Shown here: positions 34,039 through 43,515 of the stretch, piece by piece | How positions within the stretch are numbered: position 1 is the first letter of the stretch | How the letters are laid out: each line of letters opens with the position of its first letter | Assembly: GCA_002437725.1 (NCBI GenBank) | Contig: DJRF01000025.1 | Location: 159,913 to 217,778, forward strand | Source of the DNA: Treponema sp. UBA6367 | GTDB taxonomy: Bacteria; Spirochaetota; Spirochaetia; Treponematales; Treponemataceae | Reading direction: 5' to 3' | Length of the DNA stretch: 57,866 bases | The notes under the pieces: model-generated | What the model was told of the DNA's origin: nothing | Database searches by the model: none | Seen by the model: only the letters and a program-made list of their open reading frames with translations | Program-made: the position numbers and the translations under genes

Positions 34039-35973
34039 TTATCCAAGTTTTTCCATTGCCTCTTCCCACTGAACATTCAGCTGCTCAATTTTTTGAGACA
34101 ATTCATCTATTTCTTTTTGAACTAGCTTTGCTTTTTCTCCGTTAGAATAAACTTCAGGATTAGACATTTTTAGCTCAAGAGAAGCCTTTTTTTCTTCTGC
34201 CAAAGAAATTTCCTGCTCAATTTTTCCAACCGCTCTTTCAATCTTTCTTTTTTCAGAATCAAGTCTTTTTTGTTCTTCCCAAGAAATTCTACCTGCAGAA
34301 AGCTCTTCTGCTTGTGCACTTTGCAAATCTTTTGCATTTTCCAAAGGAACAAGACCTTCCTGCTCCGCGGCAAGCCTCTGCTGATAGTAAAAATAGTCTC
34401 CAGGAAATTCTCTGTGCTTGCCTGGCGTTAATTCCAAAACCTTTGTCGCAAGCCCTTCAATAAAGCCTCTGTCGTGGCTTACAAAAACCAAAGTTCCTCC
34501 AAAATCCTTCAGCGCATTCATTAAAACATCTTTTGAATGCATATCCAAGTGGTTTGTAGGCTCATCGAGAACTAAAAGATTGTTTGGACTCAACAAAAGC
34601 TGCAAAAGCGCAATCCTAGACTTTTCGCCCCCGCTTAAAACATCAAGACTCTTAAAAACATCGTCGCCCCTAAACAAAAATGAACCAAGCATATCGCGAA
34701 CTTTAGGAACAAGTTCTGTAGGCGCCCGCGATTCTATATAATCTAAAACAGATTCGCTGCCCTTTATAGTTTCTGCGTTGTCTTGACTAAAATATCCTAT
34801 TTTTACTCCTGCGCCAGGAATAATTTCTCCTTCAAAGCCTTTATCCTGGCCGGCGATAATTCTAAGCAAGGTTGACTTGCCAGCACCGTTTCTGCCGGCA
34901 ACAACAAGACGCTCTCCATTTTCAAGAACAAGATTTAAGGAATCAATTACTTTGCGGTTATTGTCATAAGACTTTGAAATGCCATTCAAGCGAAGAACCA
35001 GCTTGCCCGCATGCGGAGCTGGAGGAAAACTAAAGCGTATTTTTTTTAGACTTTCTGGAATTTCAATCTTTTTTTCAAGAATTTTATCCAGCTGCTTTTG
35101 GCGGTCTTGAGCCTGCGCAGCCTTTGTTGCCTGAACACCAAACCGCCTGATAAAATCCTGAAGTTTTGCGATTTCATCCTGCTGTTTTTCGTATTCTGCA
35201 ATTAAAGTTTTTAGTTCAACTTCGCGAATTTGTTCGTAATGCGAAAAATTTCCCTTGTAGCGTTTTAAGTCGCCGGCAAAAAGTTCGTAAACTTCGTTCA
35301 CTGTAACGTCTAAAAAATAGCGGTCGTGGCTTACAAGAAGAAAACCGCCTTTAAAGTTTAAAAGAAACGATTCAAGCCAGGATCGGGCTTCCAAATCAAG
35401 ATAGTTTGTAGGTTCGTCCAAAAGAAGAATATCTGGGTTCTGCATCAAAGCCTTTGCCAGGGCGATTCGCATTTGCCAGCCGCCGCTGAATTCTTCAGTC
35501 TGCCTTTCAAAATCATCTTTAGAAAAACCAAGCCCTAACAAAACACTTTCTGCTGTAGCTTCGCGCCGATGCCAGCCAGATTCTTCAAGCTTTGTTATAA
35601 GAGCGCTTTGCTGTTCCAACAAGGACTGAGTATTTCCCTGCCCAGTGCGGAGTTTTTCGCCAATTTCATCAATTTCATCTTGCATCTTATAGCCGAATTC
35701 AAAGGCCTTATCCGCTTCTTGACGCAACGTGCAACCATTATGGGTAAGTCCGCTCTGCGGAAGGTATGCGATTCTGCAACCTTTTTGGCAAACTCTATTT
35801 CCGCTGTCAGGCTTTACCAGCCCTGCCATAACTTTTATGAGGGTAGATTTTCCAGCGCCGTTAGCACCTGTTAAAGCAGCCTTTGAACCAGAAGAAAGCA
35901 TGACGCTAACATTTTTAAGAATATCTCTATCACCAAAAGCCAAAGAAACTTGGCTAAACTGCACAAATGCCAT
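34039..35973 (-). CDS. ABC-F family ATPase (Uup/EttA-like)
   Basis: 644 residues with two ABC domains and no membrane segment. Walker A motifs are GANGAGKST (near 36) and GRNGAGKST (near 360), signatures are FSGGWQMR and LSGGEKSR, and each Walker B ends LDEPTN. A linker between domains (about 235-310) is charged and helical, and the C-terminal 90 residues form a coiled coil rich in Lys and Glu, as in Uup. ABC-F proteins act on ribosomes or in antibiotic protection. It lies seven bases after the SH3-type lipoprotein gene and 14 before galE. Confidence 0.94.
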   Translation of the reverse strand: MAFVQFSQVSLAFGDRDILKNVSVMLSSGSKAALTGANGAGKSTLIKVMAGLVKPDSGNRVCQKGCRIAYLPQSGLTHNGCTLRQEADKAFEFGYKMQDEIDEIGEKLRTGQGNTQSLLEQQSALITKLEESGWHRREATAESVLLGLGFSKDDFERQTEEFSGGWQMRIALAKALMQNPDILLLDEPTNYLDLEARSWLESFLLNFKGGFLLVSHDRYFLDVTVNEVYELFAGDLKRYKGNFSHYEQIREVELKTLIAEYEKQQDEIAKLQDFIRRFGVQATKAAQAQDRQKQLDKILEKKIEIPESLKKIRFSFPPAPHAGKLVLRLNGISKSYDNNRKVIDSLNLVLENGERLVVAGRNGAGKSTLLRIIAGQDKGFEGEIIPGAGVKIGYFSQDNAETIKGSESVLDYIESRAPTELVPKVRDMLGSFLFRGDDVFKSLDVLSGGEKSRIALLQLLLSPNNLLVLDEPTNHLDMHSKDVLMNALKDFGGTLVFVSHDRGFIEGLATKVLELTPGKHREFPGDYFYYQQRLAAEQEGLVPLENAKDLQSAQAEELSAGRISWEEQKRLDSEKRKIERAVGKIEQEISLAEEKKASLELKMSNPEVYSNGEKAKLVQKEIDELSQKIEQLNVQWEEAMEKLG

Positions 35974-35980
35974 AATCTTC

Positions 35981-37369
35981 CTATAAATCAGATTCTACTC
36001 TTTCAAGACCTGAAAAATTTTCGCTCTGATTTTTATTTTCTAAAGGTTTGTTTTCACTGTAATCTTCAACTCTTCCAAAGAAGATGACCAAAGGACTTAA
36101 AGCGCGTTCTTTTAGGGTAGAATCGTCGATTAATGCGCCAGTGGCATCTTCAAACCTAAGTCCGTTTTCTTCAATTTTGTAAAGGAAGTTCACTTCTTTT
36201 TGCATTCCATCGAATTCAAATGTAAGAACTCCGTCATAAACTTGCGACAACGCTTTAGAAATAAAGTATTTTACCTTTACTGTGCCGCGGTTCTTTGCCG
36301 AAGAAGAAAGAACAGAAGGAACCAAAAGCCTTTTATTCTGCCAAGTAAAAGCATGGTCTTCAGAAAGAACCAAAGTTCCATAGCTTTCGCTGTGGAATTT
36401 CGGGCCGAACATATAAACTTGCTCATACTGTTTCTCGCGGCGTTCAAGTTCCTGCGCAATAATTTCATTTATATCAGCATCGATTGTAACAAAGTTAAAA
36501 TCTTCAGGTTTTCCGCTAGAACCAGTATAGCGAACAACAATAAAGTCCTGTCTGCGAACTGTAACGACAATTGGAATATCTGCAAGTTTATAAGCGTTTG
36601 CCCCAGTTAATTCAGCGCCGTTGTAATTCCATTTTTCTGAAATTCCAGGCATCGTAAACGAAAGCATTTTTGAATCTTCATCCAAATGGAAATTATAAGA
36701 AAGATTTATTTTTGACGGCTCAACTCTGCCAGAATCAATCATTGACTTGTAGGAATCCGGATACCAAATTTGAAGCAAAAGCTGGTCAAAATCCGCATTT
36801 GTATTTTCAACTTCCTCTTTATTTTCGTCCCCAATTCTGTTGCCGTCTTTGTCCGTTTTGAACAACCGCAAATTATAACTAAAGCAGCAGCCTTGAGTTC
36901 CGTCTGAAGTAAGAACTTTAAACCAAGCACCTTCAAGAGGCTTTCCACCTGTCATAGGCGGCTGGCCATTAACTTTGTAAAGAATTTTTATGACTTCGCC
37001 TTTGCGCAATCTGTACACTTGCTTTGCAGAATTAACAGGCTCTGAACGCATAGGAAGCCCATCTGCAGCAACAGAAGCGTAGGTATTTTTATATTCCGCG
37101 TAAAGTCCTGCAGAAAGTTTTTTTGCCTTGCGCTTGCCAACCGGCTCAGACAGCTGCCACAAAGGAATTTCTATCATGCCATCAGAGCAGCCAATTACAT
37201 ACTGCTGAGTTATATTAGATTTTATGTATACAGGAACAACGTCGCCATCGCAAAGTTTGTTTTCCGGAAGATTCCAAAGAAGAACGCCGTATCCTTTTAC
37301 TTTTGAACAAGAAGAAAAACAAAAAGCCGCGCAAGCCAACAAAATAAAAACAAGTTTAAGTTTTCGCAT
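35981..37369 (-). CDS. Lipoprotein with SH3-like domain, 462 aa
   Basis: Signal peptide with lipobox SSC (Cys21). Residues 90-165 resemble a bacterial SH3 domain: AADGLPMRSEPVNSAKQVYRLRKGEVIKILYKV, then GAWFKVLTSDGTQGCCFSY. The rest is beta-rich with a central helical stretch and has no enzyme motif. Bacterial SH3 domains often bind peptidoglycan or cell-surface peptides, so an envelope role is reasonable but unproved. It begins a four-gene minus-strand unit. An inverted repeat lies just upstream at 37400-37437. Confidence 0.86.
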   Translation of the reverse strand: MRKLKLVFILLACAAFCFSSCSKVKGYGVLLWNLPENKLCDGDVVPVYIKSNITQQYVIGCSDGMIEIPLWQLSEPVGKRKAKKLSAGLYAEYKNTYASVAADGLPMRSEPVNSAKQVYRLRKGEVIKILYKVNGQPPMTGGKPLEGAWFKVLTSDGTQGCCFSYNLRLFKTDKDGNRIGDENKEEVENTNADFDQLLLQIWYPDSYKSMIDSGRVEPSKINLSYNFHLDEDSKMLSFTMPGISEKWNYNGAELTGANAYKLADIPIVVTVRRQDFIVVRYTGSSGKPEDFNFVTIDADINEIIAQELERREKQYEQVYMFGPKFHSESYGTLVLSEDHAFTWQNKRLLVPSVLSSSAKNRGTVKVKYFISKALSQVYDGVLTFEFDGMQKEVNFLYKIEENGLRFEDATGALIDDSTLKERALSPLVIFFGRVEDYSENKPLENKNQSENFSGLERVESDL

Positions 37370-37399
37370 ACAAACACTTTAGCAGATTTTTTTTACTTA

Positions 37400-37437
37400 T
37401 GGAATGGTTAAACATTGACAAAAGAATATCCATTCCA
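37400..37437. repeat. Inverted repeat TGGAATGG/CCATTCCA
   Basis: Perfect eight-base arms (37400-37407 and 37430-37437) separated by 22 bases, in the spacer between the isoamylase-type gene and the SH3-type lipoprotein gene. A TTGTCA that could be a -35 of the downstream gene lies in the loop. Could be an operator or a weak RNA hairpin; there is no T-run, so not a terminator. Confidence 0.35.
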
Positions 37438-37489
37438 GCAAAAACTAAACTTGTTTTTAAGACATTGAAGAATTTACAATCTTTTAGCG

Positions 37490-40400
37490 TTACTTGCTCA
37501 CCTGTTTTAAGATTACAACTGACCAAGGATTTACACCGTACGAGTCCGCAGCCATGTAAACGCAAGAAGTATCTGTTTCATCCCAGCAGTTAAAACTTGT
37601 TTCCGCCCAAGAAGAAGTATCCGCAACACGAGTCCATTTGCTGCCAGCAGCAGGAGCAGGAATTGTATATCCAATTTCCGTAGTATACATATTCATGAAC
37701 ACAAGATAGTCGCTTCCGCCGGAAACTTTGCTTCCGTTTATGCGAATCCAGACGCAGCGGTCGCTGTCCGACAATGTAGAAGCGCCGTCCTCTTTCTTAA
37801 AGTCATACACAACGCTGTAATCTGCCTGCTGGAATGCAGGTTCATTTGCCCGAAGCTTTAGCATATAGTTCATAAACTTAAAGTTGCCGTTTACGTTTGC
37901 AGTATTGCCGAAAGTTCCAAAGTTGTTGTGATAAGCGCCGCTTCCTCCGGTTGCAACAAGATGAGGCGAAGAAGTGTTTATCATGTTGTAGTTGTTCCAG
38001 GTTGCAACGCTGTCTATGTTGTAAGGATTGTTGTTTCCGTTCTGCGTTCTGCCGAACTCGTCGCCCCATACAATCATTGGAACTCCGCGGCTTATCATCT
38101 GGATTGCAATGTAGTTTCGGGCAGCCTGGCGTTTATTTGCAGGCTCTGTTCCAAAACCTAGCGTGTTTGGGTCGCCGTTGCCGCCGTCGCTTGGTCCAAA
38201 CGGCCAAGTCAAAGTGCTGTTCATCGCATTTCCTGCGCCTTGATAGCTGCACAAATCGGCAAGGGTAAATCCGTCGTGAGCCACCACAAAGTTCACAGAC
38301 TTATGCGGACCGCCTTCTTTGTTGAAATTGTCGTAATCTCCGTTGATATAATCGTTTAACGCACCTCTTTCGCCTTTTCCAACATACGAACGGATTGAAT
38401 CACGGAAACGTCCGTTCCAGCCGCCCCAGCCTTCCGGAAAGTTTCCAACCTGATAGCTGTTGCTGCCACAATCCCAGCTTTCCGCAATCATTTCAACATC
38501 ATTTGCAACACCAAGAGCAACAATGTCTTTTAAAGTCTGAGATTCAACATTATAATCCCAGTTGCCAGACGAATTCTTTTCTCTTCCCAAAACTGTTGCC
38601 AAGTCAAAGCGGTAGCCGTCAACGCCCATTTCGTCAATCCAGTAAGCAAGCGAATCCAAAATGAACTTGCGGACTACAGGATTATCGCACTGCAAGTTGT
38701 TTCCGCAGCCGGTAGTTTCCCAGTAGCCGCCAACGTTGTCCTGAACAAGCGAATAATAAGTGCTGTTGTCAAAGCCGCGCATAAATGTAAGCTCGGCAGT
38801 CTTGTAGCTGTCTTTTTCGCCGTACCAAGTTCCGCCTTCGCCAGAATGGTTGAATACAACATCAAGGTAAACTTCCATTCCTTCATCGTGGAACGCTTTT
38901 ACCATTTCCTTGAATTCGCGCGTTGGTCCGCCGTAAGATTTGTCGCTTGAATAACGTCTGTCCGGCGCAAAGTAGCCGTAAGTCATGTACGCCCAGTAGT
39001 TTCCGCCCGGCGCGTCATCTGGATTTGCGTCGTTGTCGCTTTCGTGGACAGGCAAAAGCTCGATTGTGTTCACGCCCAACGCTTTAAGGTAAGGCGCCAA
39101 CATTCCAGCCCCTTTGTACGTTCCCTGATATTCGGTTGGAATATCCACAACGCCGTCGAAGCCGTCAATTCCATTTAATATAGAAGAAAGTTGCGCAGAA
39201 GAAGAATGTTTTGTAATTCCGCGTGCGTGTGCCTCGTAAATGATTGCCTTTTCCTGCGGAATTTTTGGTCTTGTGCCAAAACTTGTGTTGTCTTTTACAA
39301 CAACAGATTTTGAGGCATAAATACCAGTGTCAAAGTTTCTACGTGCAGCCCCCTCAAACGTTTCTTCGCCAGTTCCGTACATTCCGCCGTTCATCTTGCC
39401 AAGCGCAGTCGGATTTGACTTGTCGTGGCTGATTTCCTTTGAATATGGATCGAACAGAAGTTTGTTCGGGTTAAAGCGGTTTCCTTTTGAGTCAAAATCT
39501 GCCACAAAGCCAGCAGAGCTTCCGCCACGCTCCCAGTTTTCGTCAAAAGTCCAGTTTGGTCCCCAGGCGCGGAACGCATACAAAGTGCCGCTCGTAATTC
39601 CATTGATTTTTGCGCGCCAAATGTCGTCGCTGCCTTTTTCCATCCAGTAGTCATAAGCAGCTTCTTCGCCGTAGGCCGCATTATAAATTTCCAGAAGAAT
39701 CTTTGTGGCATTCTTTGAATAAACCGCAAATGTTCCGTTTCCATCCGCGTCAATTTCAGAGCCCAAAGAGAAAGTTTCACTTGCCCAAGTAGTCTGTGCA
39801 ACTGGAGAATATTTTCCTTCAAGCGGATGATTCTGTCCAAGAGATTTTTCAAAACTTATAATGCCCAAATCCAACGTTTCGCCGCTTTTTAGCGTAACAG
39901 ATTTTTTATAGACAATAGATTCATTTTTGATTGCATAAAAGTTCCAAGTTCCTGGCGCAACGTTTTCTATAGTCTGAGTTTCGCCTGTTGACTGTGCAAC
40001 AGACTTTGAGACAGGATCGCAAACCTGAATTTTTACGTCGGAATCAGCTTTTGCTGTGGAAAATGTAACTTTTCCAGCTTTTAATATATACTTTTCTGTA
40101 CTTTGAGGAGCATCAAGACCTTCTTGTATATCGCCTGCAATCTGACTTGAATCAATTAAAGAAGCATGCATATCTTTAGGTATAAAAGAAGATACTAAAG
40201 ACTCTTCAACATTTGAAACGTCATATCCAGATTTTACAAGATTGTAATAAACAGAACCGACCGCAGAAGAAGCCCAGTTTACGTTTATGGAATTATCGCC
40301 AGAATTTATATCCGTTACAGCATACATGACAACGCCTTCAATTTTTGAAAGCACGCTATCTTTTGTGCCAAGCGCCTGAACGCTTACAACACGGTTCTTG

Positions 40401-40687
40401 CCAACAGGAATTCCTTCAATTTTTACAGAATTGCTTTTGCCTTCACTAACAGCTACCTCTGCGCTTATATCTTCCATTCCGTATCCACTGACGGTTACAG
40501 TTGCTTTTATAATTTCAGGAATGTAAAGAGAACGTTCATTTTGATTTTTAGATTTTTGGTTTAGCTCTAGTTTTAAAGTAGTAAGCGAGCCATATTTTGA
40601 ATCAGATTTTTCTTCAATTCCATCAATTTTACAAGAAAATACTGATAAAAATAAAATTGAAAAGCATAAACAAAGAAATCGTTTCAT
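37490..40687 (-). CDS. Isoamylase/glycogen-debranching type lipoprotein (GH13)
   Basis: Surface enzyme hydrolysing alpha-1,6 branches, 1065 residues from the ATG at 40687. GGAGGG lies six bases before it and a signal peptide with lipobox FSC (Cys19) follows; the upstream ATG at 40798 would hide the signal. Shared starch-lipoprotein module 32-270 (YGSL, IPVGKNR, AVTDINSG, VAPGTW); CBM48-type N-domain about 290-460; GH13 barrel from 475. Catalytic Asp695 in GYRFDLATV, Glu736 in IAESWDC, HD at 804-805, region I DVVFNH, and the isoamylase-type stretch WGDEFGRTQNGNNNPYN. It is 20 kb from the amylase operon with its own promoter, but shares the N-terminal module with it. Confidence 0.93.
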   Translation of the reverse strand: MKRFLCLCFSILFLSVFSCKIDGIEEKSDSKYGSLTTLKLELNQKSKNQNERSLYIPEIIKATVTVSGYGMEDISAEVAVSEGKSNSVKIEGIPVGKNRVVSVQALGTKDSVLSKIEGVVMYAVTDINSGDNSINVNWASSAVGSVYYNLVKSGYDVSNVEESLVSSFIPKDMHASLIDSSQIAGDIQEGLDAPQSTEKYILKAGKVTFSTAKADSDVKIQVCDPVSKSVAQSTGETQTIENVAPGTWNFYAIKNESIVYKKSVTLKSGETLDLGIISFEKSLGQNHPLEGKYSPVAQTTWASETFSLGSEIDADGNGTFAVYSKNATKILLEIYNAAYGEEAAYDYWMEKGSDDIWRAKINGITSGTLYAFRAWGPNWTFDENWERGGSSAGFVADFDSKGNRFNPNKLLFDPYSKEISHDKSNPTALGKMNGGMYGTGEETFEGAARRNFDTGIYASKSVVVKDNTSFGTRPKIPQEKAIIYEAHARGITKHSSSAQLSSILNGIDGFDGVVDIPTEYQGTYKGAGMLAPYLKALGVNTIELLPVHESDNDANPDDAPGGNYWAYMTYGYFAPDRRYSSDKSYGGPTREFKEMVKAFHDEGMEVYLDVVFNHSGEGGTWYGEKDSYKTAELTFMRGFDNSTYYSLVQDNVGGYWETTGCGNNLQCDNPVVRKFILDSLAYWIDEMGVDGYRFDLATVLGREKNSSGNWDYNVESQTLKDIVALGVANDVEMIAESWDCGSNSYQVGNFPEGWGGWNGRFRDSIRSYVGKGERGALNDYINGDYDNFNKEGGPHKSVNFVVAHDGFTLADLCSYQGAGNAMNSTLTWPFGPSDGGNGDPNTLGFGTEPANKRQAARNYIAIQMISRGVPMIVWGDEFGRTQNGNNNPYNIDSVATWNNYNMINTSSPHLVATGGSGAYHNNFGTFGNTANVNGNFKFMNYMLKLRANEPAFQQADYSVVYDFKKEDGASTLSDSDRCVWIRINGSKVSGGSDYLVFMNMYTTEIGYTIPAPAAGSKWTRVADTSSWAETSFNCWDETDTSCVYMAADSYGVNPWSVVILKQVSK

Positions 40688-40763
40688 TTGTGCCCTCCGT
40701 ATAATAAAAAGTTGTCTTGGCAACCCTCTTAAGAAAAGCATGATGTTGAATTTCCGTAAACAA

Positions 40764-40792
40764 ATTATAAGCCCAAAGCAGAGATTTGTAAA
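40764..40792 (-). promoter_or_regulatory. Promoter of the isoamylase-type gene
   Basis: Minus strand TTTACA (40787-40792), 17-base spacer, TATAAT (40764-40769). The expected start near 40757 gives a leader of about 70 bases containing GACAACTTTTT and the GGAGGG ribosome-binding site. Confidence 0.65.
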
Positions 40793-40854
40793 ATACAAAA
40801 TATATGCAAAAAGCGCTTTCAGTGCCTTTGTTTTTCTGAAAAATCAAAATTTGG

Positions 40855-41751
40855 CTAATTAGGACTGCAATTTTTTTGCGAGGGCAATATCTGGGCAAGC
40901 ACTACCGAAATAAAAATCAAAAGACAGCCAATAAACATTCTGAACGTAAAGGCTTCTTTTAAAATTATGATTCCAAAGAACACGCCAAAGACAGATTCAA
41001 ACGAAAGAAAAAGCGAAGCCAAATGCGAAGGTAGATATTTTAAGCTGACATTTTGAAGCGTAAATGCAACCATTGTAGAAAAAATTCCTAAATAAAGCAT
41101 TGAAATTACAACTTTTGCATTCATTATGCCTTGAACAGGAAAAGCTCCATCTACAAAAGGCGCTGCTATCCAGCCGAAAAGCGCGGCAAATACAAACTGA
41201 AGAACAGAAAGCAAAATAGGATCTTCAGTTTCATCGTACTTTGCAGTAAAAGTTATGTGGATTGCGTAGAAAATTCCGCAAATCAGGGTAAGGATATCCC
41301 CAATATTTATAGACGTCGCATCTTTTGAGTTCAAGCCTAAAAGACCAATGCCGACGATAGAAAGCAAAGCGCACAAAAAGACGTACACAGTCGGTCTTTT
41401 TTTTGTTACTGGCCATGAAAAAAGCGGCACTAAGAAAACATATATCGTTGTTAAAAAAGCGTTTTTTCCAGCAGTTGTATAGTTGCACCCTATAGTCTGA
41501 AAAAAATATGCTAAAAAAAGATATAAACCAAGGAGCCCGCCGTGCAAAAGTATTTTTGGCGTAAGCGTTTTGAACTTTTTAATATATATTGCTGCGGAAG
41601 CGATTGCCGCTATAGAAAATCTAAAAGCAATCATCCAGACAGGTCCAATATAATCAAGGCTGTCCTTTACAACAACAAATGCGAATCCCCAAATAGCAGC
41701 GGTAAGCAGCAAGCCCACTGAAGCAAGTACTTTGATAGCAGATTTATTCAT
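40855..41751 (-). CDS. EamA/DMT-superfamily permease
   Basis: 298 residues with about ten transmembrane segments in two EamA repeats: residues 8-140 (AAIWGFAFVVVKDSL, RFSIAAI) and 150-290 (with NVSLKYLPSHLASLFLSFESVFG, the usual second-repeat motif). Drug/metabolite transporters of this type export amino acids or other small metabolites; the substrate is not predictable. It ends 168 bases upstream of the isoamylase-type ATG and appears to be transcribed alone. Confidence 0.93.
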   Translation of the reverse strand: MNKSAIKVLASVGLLLTAAIWGFAFVVVKDSLDYIGPVWMIAFRFSIAAIASAAIYIKKFKTLTPKILLHGGLLGLYLFLAYFFQTIGCNYTTAGKNAFLTTIYVFLVPLFSWPVTKKRPTVYVFLCALLSIVGIGLLGLNSKDATSINIGDILTLICGIFYAIHITFTAKYDETEDPILLSVLQFVFAALFGWIAAPFVDGAFPVQGIMNAKVVISMLYLGIFSTMVAFTLQNVSLKYLPSHLASLFLSFESVFGVFFGIIILKEAFTFRMFIGCLLIFISVVLAQILPSQKNCSPN

Positions 41752-41799
41752 AGTGGGCTTAGTCTAACATTTTTTATATTCGCAAGCAACGAGTGCAAG

Positions 41800-42342
41800 C
41801 TATTTTTTATTCTGTTCAATATAGTCTAAAAACTCTTTTGTCTTTGACCAGTATTTTATTCCCCAGTTCTCAAAATCCCACTCCTTCATATAATTGTTAC
41901 ATTCGTAATCAATATAATATAGAAGATTTTCTTGCAAAACAAAGTTTGTAGGAAAATAGTCTATGTTTATATTTGCAGGATACAGAAGAGAACACATCTG
42001 GCGAACTTGCTCAATGCAGAGCTCTGGAAGAGAGCCGTTTTTTACTAAGTCAAAAACTGTCGGACCTTCAATATATTCTTTTAAAAGTCTTTCCTGAGCA
42101 TTGTCAACTTCAATAAGTTTTGGAAGTCTAATTCCAACTTCGCTAAGCCGTTTGTAATCTCTAAGCTCAGATTCTAATTTATTGCCAAACTGATAATACG
42201 AGCACGGCTCATGATGAATCTGCTTTAAGACATAGTTTTTACTTCCATCTGAAACCAGGTAAGAATAGCCGCCCTTGCCTTTTCCCAGAAGCTTAATCTG
42301 CTCGTATTCCTTGTTATTTACTGTTAGTTTATTCGTTTGCAT
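41800..42342 (-). CDS. Small protein-kinase-fold protein
   Basis: 180 residues, about two thirds of a standard kinase domain. A glycine-rich loop (LGKGKGGYSYLV), the ATP-anchoring Lys in YVLKQ, the alpha-C Glu in KLESELRDYKRL, the hinge (LKEYIEGPTVFD), a catalytic-loop equivalent NIDYFPTNF, and the metal-binding Asp of a DFG-like IDYE are all in place. It has no activation loop or large C-lobe, like Bud32/Kae1-associated or Rio-type mini-kinases. Its start overlaps the pspC gene by 14 bases, so it is made with the membrane-stress operon. Likely active; the target is unknown. Confidence 0.75.
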   Translation of the reverse strand: MQTNKLTVNNKEYEQIKLLGKGKGGYSYLVSDGSKNYVLKQIHHEPCSYYQFGNKLESELRDYKRLSEVGIRLPKLIEVDNAQERLLKEYIEGPTVFDLVKNGSLPELCIEQVRQMCSLLYPANINIDYFPTNFVLQENLLYYIDYECNNYMKEWDFENWGIKYWSKTKEFLDYIEQNKK

Positions 42343-42574
42343 CTTCTACCTTATATTCAACTTTTTCTGACTTTTCTGCATCTGGTTTTTGAGGCATTAC
42401 AATTGCGCAAATAATATAAGCTAAAATTCCGCCGCCAAAACAAAACACCAAAATGACCCAAAGAAGCCTAGCAAGTGTAGAATCTATTCCAAAATATTCC
42501 GCAAATCCGCCGCATACTCCGCAAAGTTTTTTATCGGTTTTACTAAGATAAAGTTTTTTACTTTCGTTTTTCAT
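42329..42574 (-). CDS. PspC-domain membrane protein
   Basis: 81 residues. The PspC motif runs through KKLYLSKTDKKLCGVCGGFAEYFGIDSTLARLLWVILVFCFGGGILAYIICAIVMP, with one transmembrane helix near residues 40-60. The PspC family includes the phage-shock-protein partner of PspA. GGAG lies seven bases before the ATG. It sits 13 bases after the SPFH gene and overlaps the mini-kinase. Confidence 0.9.
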   Translation of the reverse strand: MKNESKKLYLSKTDKKLCGVCGGFAEYFGIDSTLARLLWVILVFCFGGGILAYIICAIVMPQKPDAEKSEKVEYKVEDANE

Positions 42575-42587
42575 GCTTAAACTCCAA

Positions 42588-43481
42588 TTATTTTTTTACA
42601 CCTTTTGCTATTTCCACTGCGCTTGTAACCATGCCTGCAAGGCTTTGCATATCGGAAGGAACAATTATTTTTGTTGCCTGTCCATCCGCGGCTTTTTCAA
42701 ACGCTTCAAGGCTTCTTAAACGCAACGTTGCCTCGTCAATTTGCGCTTCTCTCAACATTTTTAAGCCTTGAGCCTTAGCCTGTTGAACTTCAAGGATTGC
42801 TTCAGCTTCACCCTTTGCTTTTTGAATTGACGCTTCTTTTTCTGCTTCCGCTTCCAAAATCTTAGACTGCTTTTTTCCTTCCGCAATTAAGATTTCTGAC
42901 TGCTTTTTTCCTTCCGCAATAAGGATTTGCTCGCGACGTTCACGCTCTGCGCGCATCTGTTTTTCCATTGCTTCGCGAATAGCCTGCGGAGGCTCAATAT
43001 TTTTTACTTCAACGCGATTTACCTTAATTCCCCAAGGATCCGTTGCTTCATCAAGAATTGAACGCATTTTTGAATTAATTACATCTCTGCTTGTAAGAGT
43101 TTCATCAAGCTCAAGCTCGCCTATTATATTTCTTAGCGTGGTTGCTGTAAGATTTTCAAGAGCATTCATAGGACTTTCCACGCCGTAAGTGTACAGCTTT
43201 GGATCTGTTATTTGGCAGTAGACAACTGTATCGATTTGCATTGTAACATTATCTTTTGTAATCACTGGCTGCGGCTTAAAGTCGCGAACGTCTTCTTTTA
43301 GAGAAGTCTTTTTTGCCACTCGATCAATCAAAGGAAGTTTTACGTGAAGCCCCACTTGCCATGTCTTTGAATAAGCGCCCAAGCGTTCAATAACATAGGC
43401 CTGCGACTGCGGCACAATCCGAATGTTTGCAACAATAAGAATAAGCAACACAACACATAATCCAACAATAATAAAAACCAT
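42588..43481 (-). CDS. SPFH/band 7 (stomatin-prohibitin) membrane protein
   Basis: 297 residues: an N-terminal transmembrane helix (1-20), the SPFH domain (about 20-185) with QAYVIERLGAYSKTWQVGLH, and a coiled coil rich in EGKKQSEIL and EAEKEASIQ repeats. QmcA/HflK-like scaffolds of this type partner with NfeD proteins, and nfeD is the gene directly upstream, as is usual. GGAGA serves as the ribosome-binding site. A terminator-like hairpin separates it from nfeD. Its function is probably membrane microdomain organisation or stress. Confidence 0.95.
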   Translation of the reverse strand: MVFIIVGLCVVLLILIVANIRIVPQSQAYVIERLGAYSKTWQVGLHVKLPLIDRVAKKTSLKEDVRDFKPQPVITKDNVTMQIDTVVYCQITDPKLYTYGVESPMNALENLTATTLRNIIGELELDETLTSRDVINSKMRSILDEATDPWGIKVNRVEVKNIEPPQAIREAMEKQMRAERERREQILIAEGKKQSEILIAEGKKQSKILEAEAEKEASIQKAKGEAEAILEVQQAKAQGLKMLREAQIDEATLRLRSLEAFEKAADGQATKIIVPSDMQSLAGMVTSAVEIAKGVKK

Positions 43482-43493
43482 AAAATCTCCTAT

Positions 43494-43515
43494 AAAAAAG
43501 TTTGCATCACAAACT
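43494..43515 (-). terminator. Intercistronic terminator-like hairpin between nfeD and the SPFH gene
   Basis: Minus strand: AGTTTG and CAAACT pair around TGATG (43499-43515), then six T and the GGAGA site of the SPFH gene. The first stem arm overlaps the nfeD stop codon. It has the same stem arms as the hairpin at 17645-17667. Within a co-directional pair it would act as an attenuator. Confidence 0.5.

Noticed and set aside
40688..40798. Upstream start for the isoamylase-type gene
   Set aside because: It would place 37 residues before a clear lipoprotein signal peptide, and the GGAGGG site and the promoter fit the ATG at 40687.
40795..40850. Another foldback element copy downstream of the EamA gene
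   Set aside because: Only AGCGCTTTCAG is shared with the element; the terminal repeats are missing.
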